Origin: Colwellia sp. M166
GTDB lineage: Bacteria > Pseudomonadota > Gammaproteobacteria > Enterobacterales > Alteromonadaceae
Assembly (NCBI RefSeq): GCF_024585285.1
Contig: NZ_CP040755.1
Coordinates: 4,154,001-4,218,000 of the forward strand
Direction: 5' to 3'
Length of the DNA stretch: 64,000 nucleotides
Positions 17,693-28,126 of this stretch are shown one piece after another (positions within the stretch are counted from its first letter, which is position 1; each line of letters opens with the position of its first letter). The position numbers and the translations under genes were made by a program. The notes under the pieces were generated by a model. The model did not search any database. It was not told the origin of the DNA and worked only from the letters and a program-made list of their open reading frames with translations.

Positions 17693-20600
17693 TGAAAATA
17701 TTATCATTACGCTTTGAAAACATTAATTCCCTAAAAGGTCATTGGAAAATAGATTTCACCCAATCGCCTTTCGACACCAGTGCGTTATTTGCCATTGTTG
17801 GCCCGACCGGTGCCGGTAAAACGACCATACTCGATGCTATGTGTTTAGCCTTGTATCATCAAACGCCACGTTTAACGATTTCGGATAAACAAAATCAGTT
17901 AATGACTCGCCATACTACGAGCTGTTTGGCCGAAGTTGAATTTGAGGTGAAAGGTCAAGCGTATCGTGCTTTTTGGAGCCAGCGTCGTGCCAAAAACAGT
18001 GTTGACGGTAATTTACAAAAGCCAACCGCTGAATTAGCGAAAATAAAGGCGAACGGTGACGTTAGCCTTGAGAGTATGGATGAAAAATCCGCAGGAGAAG
18101 CGGACGTAATTGCCACTAAAGTTTCTGATATTCGAAATGAAATTGCTCGGATCACTGGCTTAGATTTTTCTCGTTTTAGAAAGTCGATGATGTTATCGCA
18201 AGGAGAGTTTGCGGCATTTTTAAATGCTCCGGCGAATGAACGCGCCGATTTATTAGAAGAGCTGACCGGTAGTGAAATTTATGGTGATATTTCCAAAGCC
18301 GTATTTGAACAACACAAAGACGCAAGTAACGAATTAAAGCTACTACAAGCGAAAAACTCAGGCCTGCAGTTACTAACGCCTGAGCAGCAACAAGCTATTG
18401 ATAGCGAACTAGAAAAAGTTAGCGCACAACAACAGCCATTCGAAGCGCAGATAACGCATTGGCAGCATATTCGACATTGGTTAGTGAATGTTCAGCAAGC
18501 CAATAAGCAAAAATTACACGCCGAGCAACAAGAGCAAACTGCGCAACAACTGCATTGCGAGCATGAGGCTCAATTACACGCTTTAGCATTGTCAGAGCCT
18601 GCTGAGAATTTACGTGCTGAGTATCAACAGCTCAGTCATTTGAATCAACAGCTTACTGAGCTTAATGAGCAGGCTAAAGTTCTTGAGCAAGATGCGAAAC
18701 AAAGTGCCGAGCAGGTTAGTGTTGCAGAGCAAACACTAGCGGAGTTTTCATTAACTCATGATGTACTTGTCAAAGAGCAACAAGCGACAGAGCAATTAAT
18801 TGTTGAACAAGTGTTGCCACTAGATAGCAAAATTTCTCAACTCACCGAACAACAAGGTCAACAAATTAGTCGCTTAACAAACGCGAGTGAAGTCGCGCAA
18901 CAAGCAAAAAAAGAAGCCGAACAGCTGTTGAATCAACAGCAAATTCAGCAAGAAAAAATTGACCAAGCCAAAGCATTTATCGGGCAGCAAGAGCACTTGG
19001 CACCATTGCCTGAGCATTTACCATTATGGCGTAATATGCACGCGCAAATGGTTAATGAGAAACAATTGAGTTTTGAGTTACAGGCGCAAGATGCAACGCT
19101 ACAAAAGCAAGCTGAAGCATTAACTCATGCCATGGCTGAAGATGAACAACAATTTTCCACGCTTGACGCTGAATTTAAACAGCAACAAGTACTGCTTACG
19201 GCGAAAGAAAACGCAATAAGTCAGTTATTAGCACAACATCAATGTCAAAATGAACAAGCGCTTAATCAGCAGTTGCATAATATGCAGTCAATGGTTACCG
19301 AACAAGCGCAAGTGATGCAAAATGCCAGACGTTATCAAACGTTAGCTACAGAATTACAAGATATTGATAAAACGCTGAATGACGATAATCAGCAATTAGT
19401 CAGCATAGTCGAGCAATTACAGCCATTAAGAGCACAATATAAACAGCAAAAAGTGCAATTGACTGATGTGCAATTAATTGTTGAACAACAAAAAACCATT
19501 ATGTCGTTAAGTGAACATAGAGCAAACTTAAAAACGGACCAAGCTTGTCCGTTATGTGGCTCGCAGCAACATCCTGCTATTGGTGATTATCAGGTGCTTA
19601 GTGCTAACAGCGGTGCTGAAAATGAACAACAAAGTCGACTAAAACAATTAACCTTGGCCTTAGAACAACTTGAACAGCAAGGAAAAACCTTATCGTCTGC
19701 GCAAGACCGCTTAAAAGAAAAGCTTAATTTTGTTGGCGAAAACCAAGCCGTAAAACAACAAGAACAACAATATTTAGCGCAGCAATGGCTTGCACAACGC
19801 ACGTTATTAGCGCTTGATGTTGAGCTATCTGAATTTGCGCAAATAGAAGCGCATATTCAGGCTCGTCAACAACATTTTGAACAACTCAATAATGCCAATA
19901 GCCAACTACAGCAATTAAAGCAGGCTCAGCAACAGCAGGTAACATTGCTGACCGGGCAAGAAAAACAGCTGTTAACGTTGTCTAATCAGCGCCAAAATCA
20001 AACGCTACAACTTAAGCAGTTTCAACAACAAGCTGAGCAAAACAAGCAAAGTCTGACACTTAAATTAACGCAAATATCGCAAGCATGGCAAAAGTTAAGC
20101 ACCTTGGTGCAAGCGAGTCATCTGACTTTGCCTGATTGTTTTACTGTTTTTAATCAAACCGATGTAGATGCAACACAAACTGATGCTGCACAAGAACAAT
20201 TTAATGCTTTAGTAGAATTGCAGCAAACATGGATAAATGAGCTTGAGCAGCAAAGTCGTGCTTATCAAACGGCATTAAGTGCGGTCAGCATTGATAATGA
20301 ACAACTACAGCAATTACAGCAACAACGGGCAATAATCGATAACAAAGTTGAGCAGTTAAACGCCTCTGAACAAAACTTGAAAACAGAGTTGAGCGCGTTA
20401 GAGCAGCAACTTAATGAAGAAAAAGTTAAACGCCATAGCTTATTTGCCGAGCAAGATGTTCAGCAAGTGCGTCAACAATTAAAGCAACAACAACAAGCGC
20501 AAGAACAAACATTGCTTGGGCATCAAAATGTACTTAACGAGCAGAAAAGCTTACAACAAAATGTCGCAGGTAAACTACATGGCAATGTTGATGCGATCAA

Positions 20601-21636
20601 TCGTCTAACGCCACAACAACAGTCCGCTAATCAAGTTTGGCAAACGCAACTCGCTGACAGTGAGTTCGCAACCGAAGCTGACTTTAAAGCTGCGTTATTA
20701 ACCTTAGAGCAACGTAAAGCTTTAAAAGAAATACAACAAACGATTGAACAGCAAGTGCAACAAGCCAAGGCGCAATTGCAGCAAGCGCAGCAACAATTAT
20801 TACAACTTGGGCAAGATAAAGCGCAGTTACAAGAACAAAGCAATCAATTGGTTGATGGACTGCAAAGTGATGAGAGCAATGTCGTCGAGAGTCATGATGA
20901 AATACTGAAAGATTTATTGTTCACACAGCGTGTTGAGATAGATGATCAGCTAGACATTACCGCTTTTGATAATAAAGCCGCGATTTGCACACAAATATTA
21001 AAACAGTTACAGGTTCGTCAAGGGCAGTTAAGTCAGCAAGTAAGCCAAGATCAACAGCAACGTGAAGAGCAAAAAAGTGTGCTAGCTGACATTGTTAAAC
21101 AACAAGCCGAACTAGACGATCTTTCGCATCTTAATGGCTTAATTGGCGCTAAAGATGGAGCTAAGTTTAGACGCTTCGCCCAAGGCTTAACGTTGTCACA
21201 TTTAGTCTATCTGGCCAACCAACAACTTAATCGTTTACATGGCCGCTATCAATTACAGCGTCAACAGTCAGATAATTTAGCCTTAGAAGTACTTGATACT
21301 TGGCAAGCCGATAGTGTGCGAGATACTAAAACTTTATCAGGCGGTGAAAGCTTTTTAGTCAGTTTAGCATTAGCTCTAGCGTTATCTGATTTGGTCAGTG
21401 CGAAAACCAGTATCGATTCACTATTTTTGGATGAAGGTTTTGGTACTTTAGATAACGACACCCTAGAAACCGCCTTATCAGCGCTGGATTCTTTAAATGC
21501 TAGCGGCAAAATGATTGGCGTGATCAGTCATGTTGATGCCTTGAAAAAACGTATTGATGTACAAATAGAAGTTAAAAAACAAAGCGGTCTTGGTGTCAGT
21601 GAATTAGCAGACTGTTATCGTTATCATGCTAAATAG
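17692..21636 (+). CDS. sbcC: Exonuclease subunit SbcC, SMC/Rad50-like ATPase
   Basis: 1,314 residues, longer than the roughly 1,050 of E. coli SbcC. Walker [10 protein letters not shown] (37-45), Q-loop region [14 protein letters not shown], zinc hook CPLC (Cys619 and Cys622) in the middle of two very long coiled coils, ABC signature [19 protein letters not shown], Walker [13 protein letters not shown] near residue 1245, and a final [13 protein letters not shown]. The coiled coils are unusually rich in glutamine. The extra length lies in the coils, so the arms should be longer than in E. coli. Acts with SbcD on hairpins and protein-blocked ends. Confidence 0.95.
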   Translation: MKILSLRFENINSLKGHWKIDFTQSPFDTSALFAIVGPTGAGKTTILDAMCLALYHQTPRLTISDKQNQLMTRHTTSCLAEVEFEVKGQAYRAFWSQRRAKNSVDGNLQKPTAELAKIKANGDVSLESMDEKSAGEADVIATKVSDIRNEIARITGLDFSRFRKSMMLSQGEFAAFLNAPANERADLLEELTGSEIYGDISKAVFEQHKDASNELKLLQAKNSGLQLLTPEQQQAIDSELEKVSAQQQPFEAQITHWQHIRHWLVNVQQANKQKLHAEQQEQTAQQLHCEHEAQLHALALSEPAENLRAEYQQLSHLNQQLTELNEQAKVLEQDAKQSAEQVSVAEQTLAEFSLTHDVLVKEQQATEQLIVEQVLPLDSKISQLTEQQGQQISRLTNASEVAQQAKKEAEQLLNQQQIQQEKIDQAKAFIGQQEHLAPLPEHLPLWRNMHAQMVNEKQLSFELQAQDATLQKQAEALTHAMAEDEQQFSTLDAEFKQQQVLLTAKENAISQLLAQHQCQNEQALNQQLHNMQSMVTEQAQVMQNARRYQTLATELQDIDKTLNDDNQQLVSIVEQLQPLRAQYKQQKVQLTDVQLIVEQQKTIMSLSEHRANLKTDQACPLCGSQQHPAIGDYQVLSANSGAENEQQSRLKQLTLALEQLEQQGKTLSSAQDRLKEKLNFVGENQAVKQQEQQYLAQQWLAQRTLLALDVELSEFAQIEAHIQARQQHFEQLNNANSQLQQLKQAQQQQVTLLTGQEKQLLTLSNQRQNQTLQLKQFQQQAEQNKQSLTLKLTQISQAWQKLSTLVQASHLTLPDCFTVFNQTDVDATQTDAAQEQFNALVELQQTWINELEQQSRAYQTALSAVSIDNEQLQQLQQQRAIIDNKVEQLNASEQNLKTELSALEQQLNEEKVKRHSLFAEQDVQQVRQQLKQQQQAQEQTLLGHQNVLNEQKSLQQNVAGKLHGNVDAINRLTPQQQSANQVWQTQLADSEFATEADFKAALLTLEQRKALKEIQQTIEQQVQQAKAQLQQAQQQLLQLGQDKAQLQEQSNQLVDGLQSDESNVVESHDEILKDLLFTQRVEIDDQLDITAFDNKAAICTQILKQLQVRQGQLSQQVSQDQQQREEQKSVLADIVKQQAELDDLSHLNGLIGAKDGAKFRRFAQGLTLSHLVYLANQQLNRLHGRYQLQRQQSDNLALEVLDTWQADSVRDTKTLSGGESFLVSLALALALSDLVSAKTSIDSLFLDEGFGTLDNDTLETALSALDSLNASGKMIGVISHVDALKKRIDVQIEVKKQSGLGVSELADCYRYHAK

Positions 21637-21672
21637 TTCGCTAGGTTGTATTTGGTGAGTTAGTTCACAGTA

Positions 21673-21711
21673 TATACCCATGAAACTGCATTTTGATGCC
21701 TCACGGGTATA
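21673..21711. repeat. Short inverted repeat, dispersed-repeat-like
   Basis: TATACCC at 21673-21679 and GGGTATA at 21705-21711 flank a 25-base centre. The form resembles the short TATACCC-ended palindromes scattered through Alteromonadales intergenic regions; only one full copy is seen here. Confidence 0.5.
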
Positions 21712-21832
21712 GCCTTTTCATGAGCGGATAAAAAATAGCATCGCTGAACTTATTTTCTGCATAAAAAATTAACCTAACCCTTAACGTGTAAGCAATAGTT
21801 ATTCTTATTGCGTTTAAAGGGGAATCTTTATT

Positions 21833-21871
21833 AGAAGCAGTGATATTTTTAAAAAACATATCACTGCTTCT
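21833..21871. terminator. 14-bp perfect hairpin at the 3' end of the chemotaxis receptor gene
   Basis: AGAAGCAGTGATAT and its exact complement with an 11-base loop. There is no clear T run on either side, so termination is likely but not certain. It may serve the reverse-strand receptor gene. Confidence 0.5.
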
Positions 21872-21885
21872 TAAATTAATTGCAT

Positions 21886-23454
21886 TTACACTTCAAATTG
21901 GTTCGTTAACATTTGTAGATTATTAACATGGTCATCTAACTGACTCGCTTTAACTTTGATTTGATTTATCAGCTGATTGCTTTCTTGACCATTACTAACA
22001 ATACCATTGATATTAACGTCTAAAGAAGCAGTAACATTGCTTTGCTCTTGTACGCTTGTAGAAATCTGTAAAGATGTATTATTAATATCATCACTTGCGG
22101 AAATGATCTTTGCAATAAATTCAACTGAATGCAGCATCATTGCGGTAGTTTCTTCGCCTTTACCTTTACTGTTTTGTACAACTTGTACTGCCGATATAGT
22201 GCCTTGTTGTAATTCAGCGATCATTTGGCTGATTTCTTCAGTGCTTTGCTGAGTTCGACTTGCTAGTGCTCTAACTTCATCGGCAACCACCGCAAAGCCA
22301 CGCCCTTGCTCGCCAGCTCGTGCCGCCTCAATAGCAGCATTCAACGCTAATAAGTTTGTTTGCTCTGCGATAGCTTTAATAACATCAATAACACTGACCA
22401 TTTTATCAACGGTTATAGCTAGCACACTGATCACTTGACTGGCATTTTCTAAATCAGAAGAAAGCTCATTAACCGATGACATCGATTTGTTGACTACCAG
22501 GCCAACTTCATTAGCCTGCTCTTTTGCCTCAAATGATGATTGTGATGATTGTTGAGAGGTTAAAGAGATGTCTTTGGTACTGGCTGCCATTTCAGTAATC
22601 GCAGTTGCCAGCATGTCTATTTCAATATATTGCTGTTCAAACAAGGCATTAGCTTTACTAACGTCTGACTTTACCGCACTTGAAGTATCACTTATGACTT
22701 CTGTTGTCGTGATAATGGTTTTAATCATGGCCTGTGTTTTATCAAAAAAATGATTAATTTGATCCGCTAACGTGCCCATCTCATCATGAGTATGTATGGC
22801 TAACCTTTTTGTTAAATCGCCATCTCCATGGGCAATATCGGTTACTGCGAGAATAACTTTGTTTAATGGATTTGTGACAATGACACGGGTAAGTATGAAC
22901 AAGATAAGTACAAGTAAAACGTCTACTAATACTACACCGATAATTATTTGTATTAACGCTGCCTGCATTTTGGTATTAATTTCTTGTTGGTCAATGCTAA
23001 TGACAATGTCACCGACAATACTTTCTTCTTCGTATTCATTATAAACCAGCGGGTGCTTTATCTCTGCGCCCTTTATTCCTTGAGTATGTTTGGCATATTT
23101 AACTTCACCATCGAGTGTTTTAATTTCAATACCGTAAACATAAGGGCTTTGTAATTCAGAAGATCCTATTTTGATTATTTGTTCTGATAAGTCCATCCAT
23201 ATCGCAGCCGGTAAGTTCAGTTTTAATCTTTCGGACACTAAAAAAATGCTTTTATTGGCTTCAGCTAATATGGACGACTTTACCATTTTATAATCATAAG
23301 CTCCTTTAGCTATGAGCACAATACTGACTAAAATAGTCGACATAGCGATTAATCGGAACTTAATACTAAAATTAGAGAAAATATTAATAAGTAATACTCC
23401 AAAATTTACTTGATAAGAAGATGAATAATAATTATTTTGCCACTTTATGAGCAA
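21886..23454 (-). CDS. Methyl-accepting chemotaxis protein
   Basis: Up to 522 residues. Two transmembrane helices (about residues 37-55 and 178-203) enclose a periplasmic sensor domain of about 120 residues; a HAMP domain follows, then the signalling hairpin with the near-invariant tip [29 protein letters not shown]. The start is unclear: the longest frame begins at a TTG (23454) with poor context, while a GGAG sequence precedes an ATT codon about 26 residues in ([12 protein letters not shown]), which fits family N-termini. The sensor domain gives no ligand hint. Convergent with sbcC. Confidence 0.9.
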   Translation of the reverse strand: MLIKWQNNYYSSSYQVNFGVLLINIFSNFSIKFRLIAMSTILVSIVLIAKGAYDYKMVKSSILAEANKSIFLVSERLKLNLPAAIWMDLSEQIIKIGSSELQSPYVYGIEIKTLDGEVKYAKHTQGIKGAEIKHPLVYNEYEEESIVGDIVISIDQQEINTKMQAALIQIIIGVVLVDVLLVLILFILTRVIVTNPLNKVILAVTDIAHGDGDLTKRLAIHTHDEMGTLADQINHFFDKTQAMIKTIITTTEVISDTSSAVKSDVSKANALFEQQYIEIDMLATAITEMAASTKDISLTSQQSSQSSFEAKEQANEVGLVVNKSMSSVNELSSDLENASQVISVLAITVDKMVSVIDVIKAIAEQTNLLALNAAIEAARAGEQGRGFAVVADEVRALASRTQQSTEEISQMIAELQQGTISAVQVVQNSKGKGEETTAMMLHSVEFIAKIISASDDINNTSLQISTSVQEQSNVTASLDVNINGIVSNGQESNQLINQIKVKASQLDDHVNNLQMLTNQFEV

Positions 23455-23994
23455 CCCCCGACAGTGAGAGCTATGGTTTACACAAGGCCGTAGAATAAAG
23501 GCAAAGTCAAGCTAGCCAAATGGTGGTTAACAACGCTAGCTTTAAGTTTAGCTAGGCGACTGAATTAATCATATCCGCCTTTATTTTGATCGGTATCTAT
23601 AGATAGTTTTTTGACCTATGTAGTTAATATCGCTAATAAAGTAAAGTTTCACAATCGACAATAAGTATTAAATAGAAAGTATTAACACTTTAGTGCTAAT
23701 GCTAATTAAAAATTGTCTGTAAAAAGAGGAAGAGGGAAGCTAGCTTAAGCAAAAATGGGAAGAATACGTAATAGTATTATAGGGATGTTAACCTTCGCTT
23801 GGCACGCGATACCTGAACTTTATGCGTTGGTGGTAACTAATATCGTTTTTTCAGTAACAATACGTCAACTATTCGATATAGTTTGATTTAAGCCTAGAGC
23901 TTAATCTGTAAATTATCGCTATCAAATTTTTATGTTAATAATTTGGAATATGCTAAGGTTAAATTTAAATACCGATGTCAGACGAGAAGTAGAT
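23455..23994. other. Divergent intergenic region
   Basis: About 540 bases between the reverse-strand chemotaxis receptor and the next forward gene. No open frame with a start signal was found on either strand. It should hold both promoters, but none is clear by eye. Confidence 0.4.
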
Positions 23995-24378
23995 ATGGTA
24001 ATCGCGCATGGGGAAGTATCTATCTTCCTGCAGAATGAAAATATTATCATTGCAAAACTTAAAGGTGCTTTTAATGAGTATGGTGCCCAGGAATATACCG
24101 ACGGTATAAAACAAATTATTACTCAACTTGATGGGCAAAACTTTTCCATTTTAATCAATCTATTGGAGTTGATGGGTGGAACTCCAGAAGCATATAAAGA
24201 GCTTGAAGATTATAATAAATGGCTAAACAGTCAGAATCTACTTGCTAAAGCAATGGTCATTAACTCTATGATCACCTTGGATATTATCAATATGTACAGC
24301 CCTTCTAGGGGTGAACAAAAAAGTGAGACATTTGATAATGAAACCGATGCAATTGCTTGGTTAAAAACGCTAACTTAG
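23995..24378 (+). CDS. Small STAS/SpoIIAA-like protein of unknown function
   Basis: 127 residues from the ATG preceded by GAGAAG; the frame can be extended 21 codons upstream, but that start has no ribosome site. Cytoplasmic, no signal or membrane segment. The pattern IIIAKLKGAFNEYGAQEYTDGIKQIITQ - FSILINLLELMGGTPEAYKEL - AKAMVINSMITLDI - AIAWLKTL matches the beta-alpha alternation of SpoIIAA-like STAS folds. Possibly a signalling partner or anti-sigma antagonist type protein, but no kinase or sigma gene is adjacent. It is divergent from the chemotaxis receptor. Confidence 0.65.
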   Translation: MVIAHGEVSIFLQNENIIIAKLKGAFNEYGAQEYTDGIKQIITQLDGQNFSILINLLELMGGTPEAYKELEDYNKWLNSQNLLAKAMVINSMITLDIINMYSPSRGEQKSETFDNETDAIAWLKTLT

Positions 24379-24461
24379 TTACCGCTCAGCAAGTTATTAT
24401 AATGAAAATACAGCATAATTTGAGTGCTTGTCAGGAAAAGTTTTACTCAACTAAATTAATA

Positions 24462-24491
24462 TAAACACTTAAATTGCTATTTAAGTGTTTA
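24462..24491. terminator. AT-rich 13-bp perfect hairpin
   Basis: TAAACACTTAAAT and its complement around a 4-base loop, 84 bases after the STAS-like gene. The outer T run of the right arm could act as the terminator tract. The rest of the gap 24379-24743 shows nothing else. Confidence 0.5.
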
Positions 24492-24743
24492 CTTCCTATG
24501 AAATTAACCCTATAGTGGCGACGTTAATTATTCCCATCTAGTTTATTTAGCCGATTATTTATAAAATCGTGTTTGCCTTTCCCTTTCACAGTTAGTCATC
24601 ACTTAATTTATTAAGCTTAGATTATTGTCTGATTTTTCGAGCGTTATCTCGTAAAAAGTTGTTATTTTTCAAATAAAAAAGTTCCACTACACAATAATAT
24701 AGCTTTTGTTCATGCGTTTTTACGCACATTAAAAGAGTTTATT

Positions 24744-24911
24744 ATGTCATATACATACCAAGGTACGATCTATTCGATCGCATCGCCAGTTCGATCAATT
24801 TCTGTTAACAAAAACAATGTTTCAGTGACCGATCAGCAAGGCACAAAATTTATCCAATTTATTAACGTAAATGATTCAAAGTCATTTTTAGCTTGGATTT
24901 ATCAGAGCTAA
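24744..24911 (+). CDS. Small protein of 55 residues, unknown function
   Basis: ATG 24744 is preceded by AAAAGAG at a good distance and reads MSYTYQGTIYSIASPVRSIS to a TAA at 24909, ending LAWIYQS. The sequence is polar and beta-rich (VNKNNVSVTDQQGTKFIQFINV), without signal or membrane segment, and looks like a small folded domain rather than random reading. An 11-bp perfect hairpin follows 10 bases after the stop, as expected for a monocistronic transcript. Family not recognised. Confidence 0.55.
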   Translation: MSYTYQGTIYSIASPVRSISVNKNNVSVTDQQGTKFIQFINVNDSKSFLAWIYQS

Positions 24912-24920
24912 AATGCTCCC

Positions 24921-24949
24921 CTGCAAAGCATGACCAGCATGCTTTGCAG
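24921..24949. terminator. Hairpin after the 55-residue gene
   Basis: CTGCAAAGCAT / ATGCTTTGCAG, 11 bp perfect, 7-base loop. No T run on the forward side. It lies between convergent genes and may serve both. Confidence 0.55.
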
Positions 24950-24989
24950 CTTGCATTACCTTCCTAAGCTTATTTAACCCGAGTTTAGA

Positions 24990-25742
24990 TTATTTGTTTA
25001 ATAACACTCGTTTCAGTTTTGTTTTTACTGAACGCCAATGCGTAACCGGTTTGGTTGGTGCTAGTGCTATCAAGTGTTGCCATTGTACTTCAGTTAATTT
25101 CACTTTAGCGCCATGTGCTAAAAGTATATACTTTACATTCAAAGCCTTAATATTTATCAGTGACTGATGATAGCGATTTGGATAAAAAACGGGGTAAGGC
25201 GGAATAAAGGCATCCCTGACTTTTACCATTAAATCGGCAACATAAATTTGTTCACTGGCTAGATGATGTAAAGAAATATCTCGGTCAGTATGTCCTTGCG
25301 AAAAATGCACCTGCCAATCATCAAACCCGGGTAAAAACTGCTGATCAGTAAGATAATAATCAGGCGTTAATACACTTGAATAATAGATAAATTTCTTCGG
25401 CTTTTTCTTGCGACTTGCCACCCACAACGTCAGTAGCATATCGGTTAAGTGCATTAACTTACCGTCAATTCCTGAATACCATTGCCCGGCAACATTGGCG
25501 GCGGCTATTTTACAGCCATATTTTTTACGTAATGCTTGTGCGGCACCTGCGTGATCCGGGTGCATATGCGTCACAACAATTAAGGCTAATTCAGACATTG
25601 AGCGTTTTAGTTCATTGCCGATAAAGTTCTCTAAAAGCGGAATGTCAGCGCGGCAACAGCCATCAAGTAATAAAAACTTATCGTTGTATTCGGCTAAATA
25701 AATGTTCTGAATATAACCTTTCAAGCTATGTAATTTGAGCAT
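24990..25742 (-). CDS. MBL-fold metallohydrolase
   Basis: 250 residues, cytoplasmic. The metallo-beta-lactamase motif THMHPDHAG (His59, His61, Asp63, His64) binds a di-metal centre; the third-ligand histidine is in FSQGHTDRDISLH, an Asp in IYVADLMV, and a final His in ILLAHGAKV. This class hydrolyses thioesters, lactones, phosphoesters or acts as glyoxalase-II-like enzymes; the substrate is unknown. A short insertion (VASRKKKPKKFIYYSS, about 108-124) is basic. No operon partner is evident. Confidence 0.85.
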   Translation of the reverse strand: MLKLHSLKGYIQNIYLAEYNDKFLLLDGCCRADIPLLENFIGNELKRSMSELALIVVTHMHPDHAGAAQALRKKYGCKIAAANVAGQWYSGIDGKLMHLTDMLLTLWVASRKKKPKKFIYYSSVLTPDYYLTDQQFLPGFDDWQVHFSQGHTDRDISLHHLASEQIYVADLMVKVRDAFIPPYPVFYPNRYHQSLINIKALNVKYILLAHGAKVKLTEVQWQHLIALAPTKPVTHWRSVKTKLKRVLLNK

Positions 25743-26009
25743 AAAAAATACTAAGGTAATGATGTGATCTTTAAGCTACCTTGTTCTTGCCGAAAGCTCA
25801 ACAGATTAGACCAGTTATTAATGTTTAAGCTTGATGTATTCTCAGTTGGACTAAAGTTTGGTTAAGCTGTCGAAGGTGGAGAGGTAAAGTTGATAGGTAG
25901 AAAGAGAGCATTAGGAGTGTTGATAGTAGATATATAATTTAATCTATGGTTTTTAAAAATGCCAAGCCATACAATCGTGACCACAAATGTATTGATACTT
26001 GGATCTTAC

Positions 26010-26897
26010 GTGGAAATTTGGATTTATTTCACATTACTTGCCGCTTTGATGCAAGCCATTCGTACCGCTGGGCAAAAGCAACTAACGCAACATTTAAATG
26101 CCATGGCAACCACGGGCGTTCGCTACATTTATGCTCTGCCTTTTGCATGGCTATATTTATGGTGGATGTTAGATTACCGTCAGCTGTCGATGCCGGCTCT
26201 TAATACTACATTCATACAATACGCAATGATTGCCTGTGTGATGCAAATTATTGGTACCGTATGTTTAGTGGCCGCGTTTAAATATCGAAATTTTGCAGTG
26301 GCGACCAGCTTAGCTAAAACAGAAGCGATTCAAGTGGCTGTATTAGGCGCTTTGCTTTTTTCAGCGAGTTTGACTGCCTTAGGCTGGATTTCAGTCGTTA
26401 TTGGTGTCGTCGGTGTTTTGCTAGTTTCTAAAGTTAAGTTTACTTATAAAGATGTTTTTCAAAACCCAGGCGCTGGTTTTGGTTTAGCTGCTGGCTTAGG
26501 TTTAGCGGTAACAACATTGCTTATTCGTCAGTCGAGCTTAGCACTTAACACCGATTTATTATTGAGTGCTGCAGTTACGTTAACTTTTATGATCACTGTG
26601 CAAACACTATTTTCTGTTGTCTATGTTTATTTGCAAGATAAACAGCAAATACAAGTTATGTTGAGACAATGGCGCTTATGCTTGTTTGTTGGCGTTACAA
26701 GTGTTTTAGGCTCAATTGGTTGGTTTACTGCGGCAAGTTTTCAAAACGCAGCTTATGTTAAAGCATTAGGCCAGGTAGAGTTTTTTATTACTTTGTTTAT
26801 CACTTATCGTATTTTCAAAGAGAAAATATCAGCTATCGAATATGTAGGAATGGCGCTGATCGTTGCCAGTGTCGTAATTTTGTTAGTGTGGGCTTGA
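26010..26897 (+). CDS. DMT-superfamily (EamA) transporter
   Basis: 295 residues from the GTG chosen because VEIWIYFTLLAALMQAIRTAGQKQL matches the expected N-terminus and GGA lies just upstream; an in-frame ATG at 25959 would add 17 residues. Ten hydrophobic helices in two EamA-type halves are visible, the second from about residue 150, ending in GMALIVASVVILLVWA. Family members export or import small metabolites through the inner membrane. Substrate unknown, no operon partners. Confidence 0.85.
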   Translation: MEIWIYFTLLAALMQAIRTAGQKQLTQHLNAMATTGVRYIYALPFAWLYLWWMLDYRQLSMPALNTTFIQYAMIACVMQIIGTVCLVAAFKYRNFAVATSLAKTEAIQVAVLGALLFSASLTALGWISVVIGVVGVLLVSKVKFTYKDVFQNPGAGFGLAAGLGLAVTTLLIRQSSLALNTDLLLSAAVTLTFMITVQTLFSVVYVYLQDKQQIQVMLRQWRLCLFVGVTSVLGSIGWFTAASFQNAAYVKALGQVEFFITLFITYRIFKEKISAIEYVGMALIVASVVILLVWA

Positions 26898-27030
26898 TAA
26901 CATTATAGAGAAAGTGGCACCTTGATTTGAATCTTTTTAATTATTGCTTAAATTTCTGTTTAAGCTTCGGTCTAAAGTGTTAGAACGCTGGATAAGCCGT
27001 TCAGGTTTAATATTTACTTTTATTTCATCA

Positions 27031-27074
27031 TGAATTAACAGTGAATTAACAGTGAATTAACAGTGAATTAACAG
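27031..27074. repeat. Tandem repeat, (TGAATTAACAG)x4
   Basis: Four exact head-to-tail copies of an 11-base unit, directly before the mobile-element debris. Confidence 0.9.
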
Positions 27075-27096
27075 GGCACCCATTCTAAACCGCTCA

Positions 27097-27150
27097 AGCT
27101 TAGTCTGTGTGCTAAGCTCAAATCTTTTAGGTCAGGTACGTGATGACAAC
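27097..27150 (+). mobile_element. REP-like hairpin plus remnant of the 5' end of a RAYT element
   Basis: AGCTTAG / CTAAGCT (27097-27118) form a hairpin followed by CTCAAAT, then GGTACGTGATGACAAC. The same order, with a REP-like hairpin, CTCAAAT and GGTACGCGATGACAAC, is found at 37141-37205 directly before a broken RAYT transposase. The similarity stops at about 27150, where the IS630 fossil begins. Confidence 0.55.
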
Positions 27151-27569
27151 CCATTGAACTTATGTGGGACACCTTTGGGATACTTGTAGCCAAAGTGGTG
27201 TTGATGCAGCCATTTATTCAAACCTGATATAGAAGAACGAATTTCATGTGTTTTCTATATGTACTCAATGACTTCATAACAATAGCGATAAGTGTTTAGC
27301 ATAATATGAGCAACTACTTCATCTGGTTGTATCTGACTCAAATAGAGCGGGAGTCGCCATTTTCCTGGGCTAACTTATCTTTAGTTACAAAATCTTCACT
27401 ATGTCAAACAATACTCATTTCATGAAATCATCATGCTTGAGTAATCATCGCTGTTGGCCAGCCTTTGGAGCAAGTTATACCGCCTTAATTCGATACGACC
27501 ATCACAACTGGCATCATGTAGGGCTTCAAGAACTATTTTTTACTCTGTGGTTAAGCTGATGTTTTTCAT
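27151..27569 (-). pseudogene. Decayed IS630-family transposase
   Basis: Read on the reverse strand from CAT 27567-27569 the frame begins MKNISLTTE then stop, and continues with VLEALHDASCDGRIELRRYNLL (the helix-turn-helix region), and in a shifted frame AHIMLNTYRYCYEVIEYI, then SISGLNKWLHQHHFGYKYPKGVPHKF, the classic IS630 linker just before the DDE domain. Several stops and frameshifts are present and the DDE catalytic part is missing. Family assigned from remembered IS630 sequences. Confidence 0.6.
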
Positions 27570-28126
27570 GGGTATATCATTATTCTCATGCTTGTATAAA
27601 TTAAGCCCCTCATTGAATACAGGTATAGATGTAGTGTGTTTAGTTGTTTCTTCGTGTGCATTGTATATTGTTCAGCACTAAAAATTGTACTGTTTGAAAT
27701 GTTAATTTTTGTTCTTTTCGATCGAAAATTAATTGATAAAGCAATGCTCATTGATTGTGACATGACTGGTCGAATAATTATCACCAAATGGTTTATAGCC
27801 ACATTTCTGTATTAGACAATGCTACCAATAGCGCTTGGCTAGAAGTGGCGACGAAGGCACTGTGATTCATTTTTAACTTTTGAAATTGATCAGAATTAAC
27901 ATCCATAAGCCATATTTCCAGAAGGACAATAGCCTTTTTCAATAAGTTACAATGCTTAGTGTTAAATATGCAGTTTTAGATTGTAAATACAAAAGATATT
28001 GCGTTTTTTGAGCGTTTTAGAGTCAATTTTATTTTTGTCATTACGTAATATTAAAAGTGTTAAACATAACTGGTACTTATAAAAATATAAAAAAAGTGCC
28101 CAACACTTAATTTTGAGGGAAGTTAT
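27570..28126. other. Intergenic stretch before the TonB receptor
   Basis: About 560 bases. On the reverse strand near 27720-27800 a short segment reads KCGYKPFGDNYSTSHVTINEHCF, protein-like but without start signal and with stops on both sides; possibly another gene remnant. The last 60 bases hold a hairpin-prone AT-rich leader and a GAGGGA ribosome site for the receptor gene. Confidence 0.35.

Noticed and set aside
27720..27800. A reverse-strand piece resembling the end of an acetyltransferase (KCGYKPFG)
   Set aside because: Too short, with stops around it and other motifs of the family absent; kept only as a note in the intergenic entry.
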